This document shows positions 13,622-14,834 of a DNA stretch of 14,834 bases, piece by piece; position 1 is the stretch's first letter, and each line of letters starts with the position of its first letter. The DNA is from DATKGX01 sp035510555 (GTDB lineage Bacteria > Patescibacteriota > Microgenomatia > Levybacterales > UBA12049), in the NCBI GenBank assembly GCA_035510555.1, contig DATKGX010000002.1, positions 1-14,834 of the forward strand, given 5' to 3'. The position numbers and the translations under genes were made by a program. The notes beneath the pieces were generated by a model, which was given only the letters and a program-made list of their open reading frames with translations, was not told the origin of the DNA and did no database searches.

Positions 13622-13691
13622 TTAGCATTTAGTATTTAGTTTAAAATAAACTAGACGCTAGTTGCTAGCTAACTAAAAGCTAGGAAGAATT
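13614..13691 (+). promoter_or_regulatory. grpE-dnaK spacer with repeats, possible internal promoter and dnaK RBS
   Basis: A 70-bp gap, unusually long for this window. TTGATT (13618-13623, overlapping the grpE TGA) and TAAAAT (13642-13647) are 18 bp apart and may form an internal promoter. TAGTTTA/TAAACTA is a 7-bp inverted repeat at 13637-13653. CTAGTTGATTAGC (13614-13626) is nearly repeated as CTAGTTGCTAGC (13658-13669). AGGAAG at 13682-13687, 4 nt from the ATG, is the clearest Shine-Dalgarno in the window. Confidence 0.5.
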
Positions 13692-14834
13692 ATGGGTAAG
13701 ATTATTGGAATTGATTTAGGAACAACCAACTCATGTGTCGCCGTAATGGAAGGTGGATCACCAAAAGTTATCCACTCGGCAGAAGGACGAAATGTAATTC
13801 CGTCTGTCGTTGACCCGGTTACTCATGTTGTGGGAGATGTGGCCAAAAGGCAAATTGTTTTAAAGCCGAAAGAAACAATTTTCTCTATCAAAAGATTAAT
13901 GGGGCGAAAATACACGGACACTTCGGTGCAAAATGATATGAAATGGCTTCCCTACGCGGTTAAATCCGGTAGGGATGGCATGGCTGACGTTGAAGTCAGC
14001 GGAAAAACCTATACTCCTCAGGAGATCTCGGCGATGATTTTGCAAAAAATTAAAGCCGATGCGGAAAGTTATTTGGGCGGAAAAGTAACGCAAGCGGTTA
14101 TTACAGTACCGGCTTATTTTGACGATTCCCAAAGACAAGCCACCAAGCAAGCCGGAGAGATTGCCGGTTTGGAAGTCATGCGAATTATTAACGAACCAAC
14201 CGCGGCGGCTCTCGCTTACGGTTTAGATAAGAAAAACGCTCACACCATTGCAGTTTATGATTTGGGAGGCGGTACTTTTGATATTTCAATTCTGGAGCTT
14301 GGTGAAGGAGTTTACGAAGTAAAATCCACCAACGGCGATACGCATTTGGGCGGAGATGATTTTGATCAGGAAATCTTAAATTATCTGGCCGATGAGTTCA
14401 AGAAAGAAAATAACGTAGACCTTAGAAAAGATCCGCAGGCTTTACAAAGATTAAGGGAGGCGGCCGAAAAAGCCAAAATCGAATTATCCACCGCACAGGA
14501 AGCGCAAATTAATCAACCGTTTATTACACAAGGCGCCAATGGTCCGTTACATTTAACCATGACAATTACCCGGGCGCAGCTTGAAAAAATCGTTGATCCG
14601 CTGATTCAAAAAACCATTAAACCGGTTGAGCAGGCCTTAAAAGACGCAAAAGACACTGTAAAAGATATAGATGAAATCGTTTTGGTAGGTGGAATGACCA
14701 GAATGCCAAAAGTGGTTGAAGTCGTTACGAAATTCTTCGGCAAAGAAGCAAACAAATCGGTTAATCCGGACGAAGTCGTCGCAGTCGGTGCAGCTATTCA
14801 GGGTGGAGTTTTGGGCGGAGAAGTTAAAGACGTT
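13692..14834 (+). CDS. dnaK: Chaperone DnaK (Hsp70), 3' part cut by window edge
   Basis: I translated 381 codons from the ATG at 13692 to the window edge without a stop. They cover almost exactly the nucleotide-binding domain and end just before the expected interdomain linker. Signatures are IIGIDLGTTNSCVAV at 4-18, the catalytic-type lysine in SIKRLMG (K68), INEPTAAALAYGLD at 166-179, VYDLGGGTFDISILEL at 188-203, and VLVGGMTRMPKV near 335. The segment around 72-105 (RKYTDTSVQ to VSGKTYTPQ) keeps the insertion that Firmicutes DnaK lack. DnaK folds and protects proteins in the cytoplasm with GrpE and a DnaJ, which is not in the window and may lie downstream. A good AGGAAG ribosome-binding site precedes it. 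Confidence 0.98.
   Translation, partial: MGKIIGIDLGTTNSCVAVMEGGSPKVIHSAEGRNVIPSVVDPVTHVVGDVAKRQIVLKPKETIFSIKRLMGRKYTDTSVQNDMKWLPYAVKSGRDGMADVEVSGKTYTPQEISAMILQKIKADAESYLGGKVTQAVITVPAYFDDSQRQATKQAGEIAGLEVMRIINEPTAAALAYGLDKKNAHTIAVYDLGGGTFDISILELGEGVYEVKSTNGDTHLGGDDFDQEILNYLADEFKKENNVDLRKDPQALQRLREAAEKAKIELSTAQEAQINQPFITQGANGPLHLTMTITRAQLEKIVDPLIQKTIKPVEQALKDAKDTVKDIDEIVLVGGMTRMPKVVEVVTKFFGKEANKSVNPDEVVAVGAAIQGGVLGGEVKDV

Overview
The window looks like a chromosomal segment of a Patescibacteria (CPR) bacterium, probably from the Microgenomates side. This is inferred from gene content and style: moderate-to-low GC, very tight gene packing, small versions of standard proteins (HrcA 243 aa, MetK 364 aa, MetG without a C-terminal tRNA-binding domain), many multi-pass GT-C-type membrane proteins, and several genes whose -10 box lies only 6-10 nt before the start codon. 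TGA is used as a stop (TatD, MetG, GrpE and the HExxH protein), which argues against the UGA-Gly code of Gracilibacteria/SR1. No 16S or marker comparison was possible.

Layout. (i) 1-5713, minus strand: a six-gene run with junctions from a 20-bp overlap to a 1-nt gap. In transcription order: TatD-type metal-dependent hydrolase, family-2 glycosyltransferase, ArnT/PMT-like GT-C glycosyltransferase, a 117-aa membrane protein, a WecA/MraY-family polyprenyl-phosphate sugar-1-phosphate transferase, and a UbiA-family enzyme resembling decaprenyl-phosphate phosphoribosyltransferase (cut by the window edge). Together they suggest assembly of a cell-surface glycan on polyprenyl phosphate. (ii) 5714-5748: a perfect 15-bp-arm inverted repeat carrying a TATAAT on each strand, placed directly between the start codons of tatD and a divergent DUF2079 membrane protein (5751-7190). 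(iii) 7202-11799, minus strand: an anchored extracytoplasmic protein, metK with a SAM-I-clan riboswitch leader, a HExxH zincin-like protein, metG, and a small membrane protein. Each appears to have its own promoter. (iv) 11898-12272, plus: an unrecognised 124-aa soluble protein. (v) 12372 to the end, plus: the heat-shock operon hrcA-grpE-dnaK (dnaK cut by the window edge), with a CIRCE-like operator of altered sequence over the hrcA promoter.

The strongest regulatory finding is the metK leader. A sigma70-type promoter is followed by a SAM-I-type core with a minimal P2 hairpin. The strand that builds P1/J1-2 is perfectly complementary over 12 nt to the 5' arm and loop of a hairpin enclosing a GAGG in front of the metK ATG, so the sequence itself suggests a SAM-driven switch. 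The second theme is leaderless or near-leaderless promoters. A third is a possible gene insertion: near-identical 17-bp direct repeats lie exactly 840 bp apart around the HExxH gene, and each encodes the C-terminal residues PRI plus a TGA stop.

I saw no tRNA, rRNA, CRISPR array, transposase or integrase. No intergenic stretch exceeds 300 bases; the longest is the metK leader.
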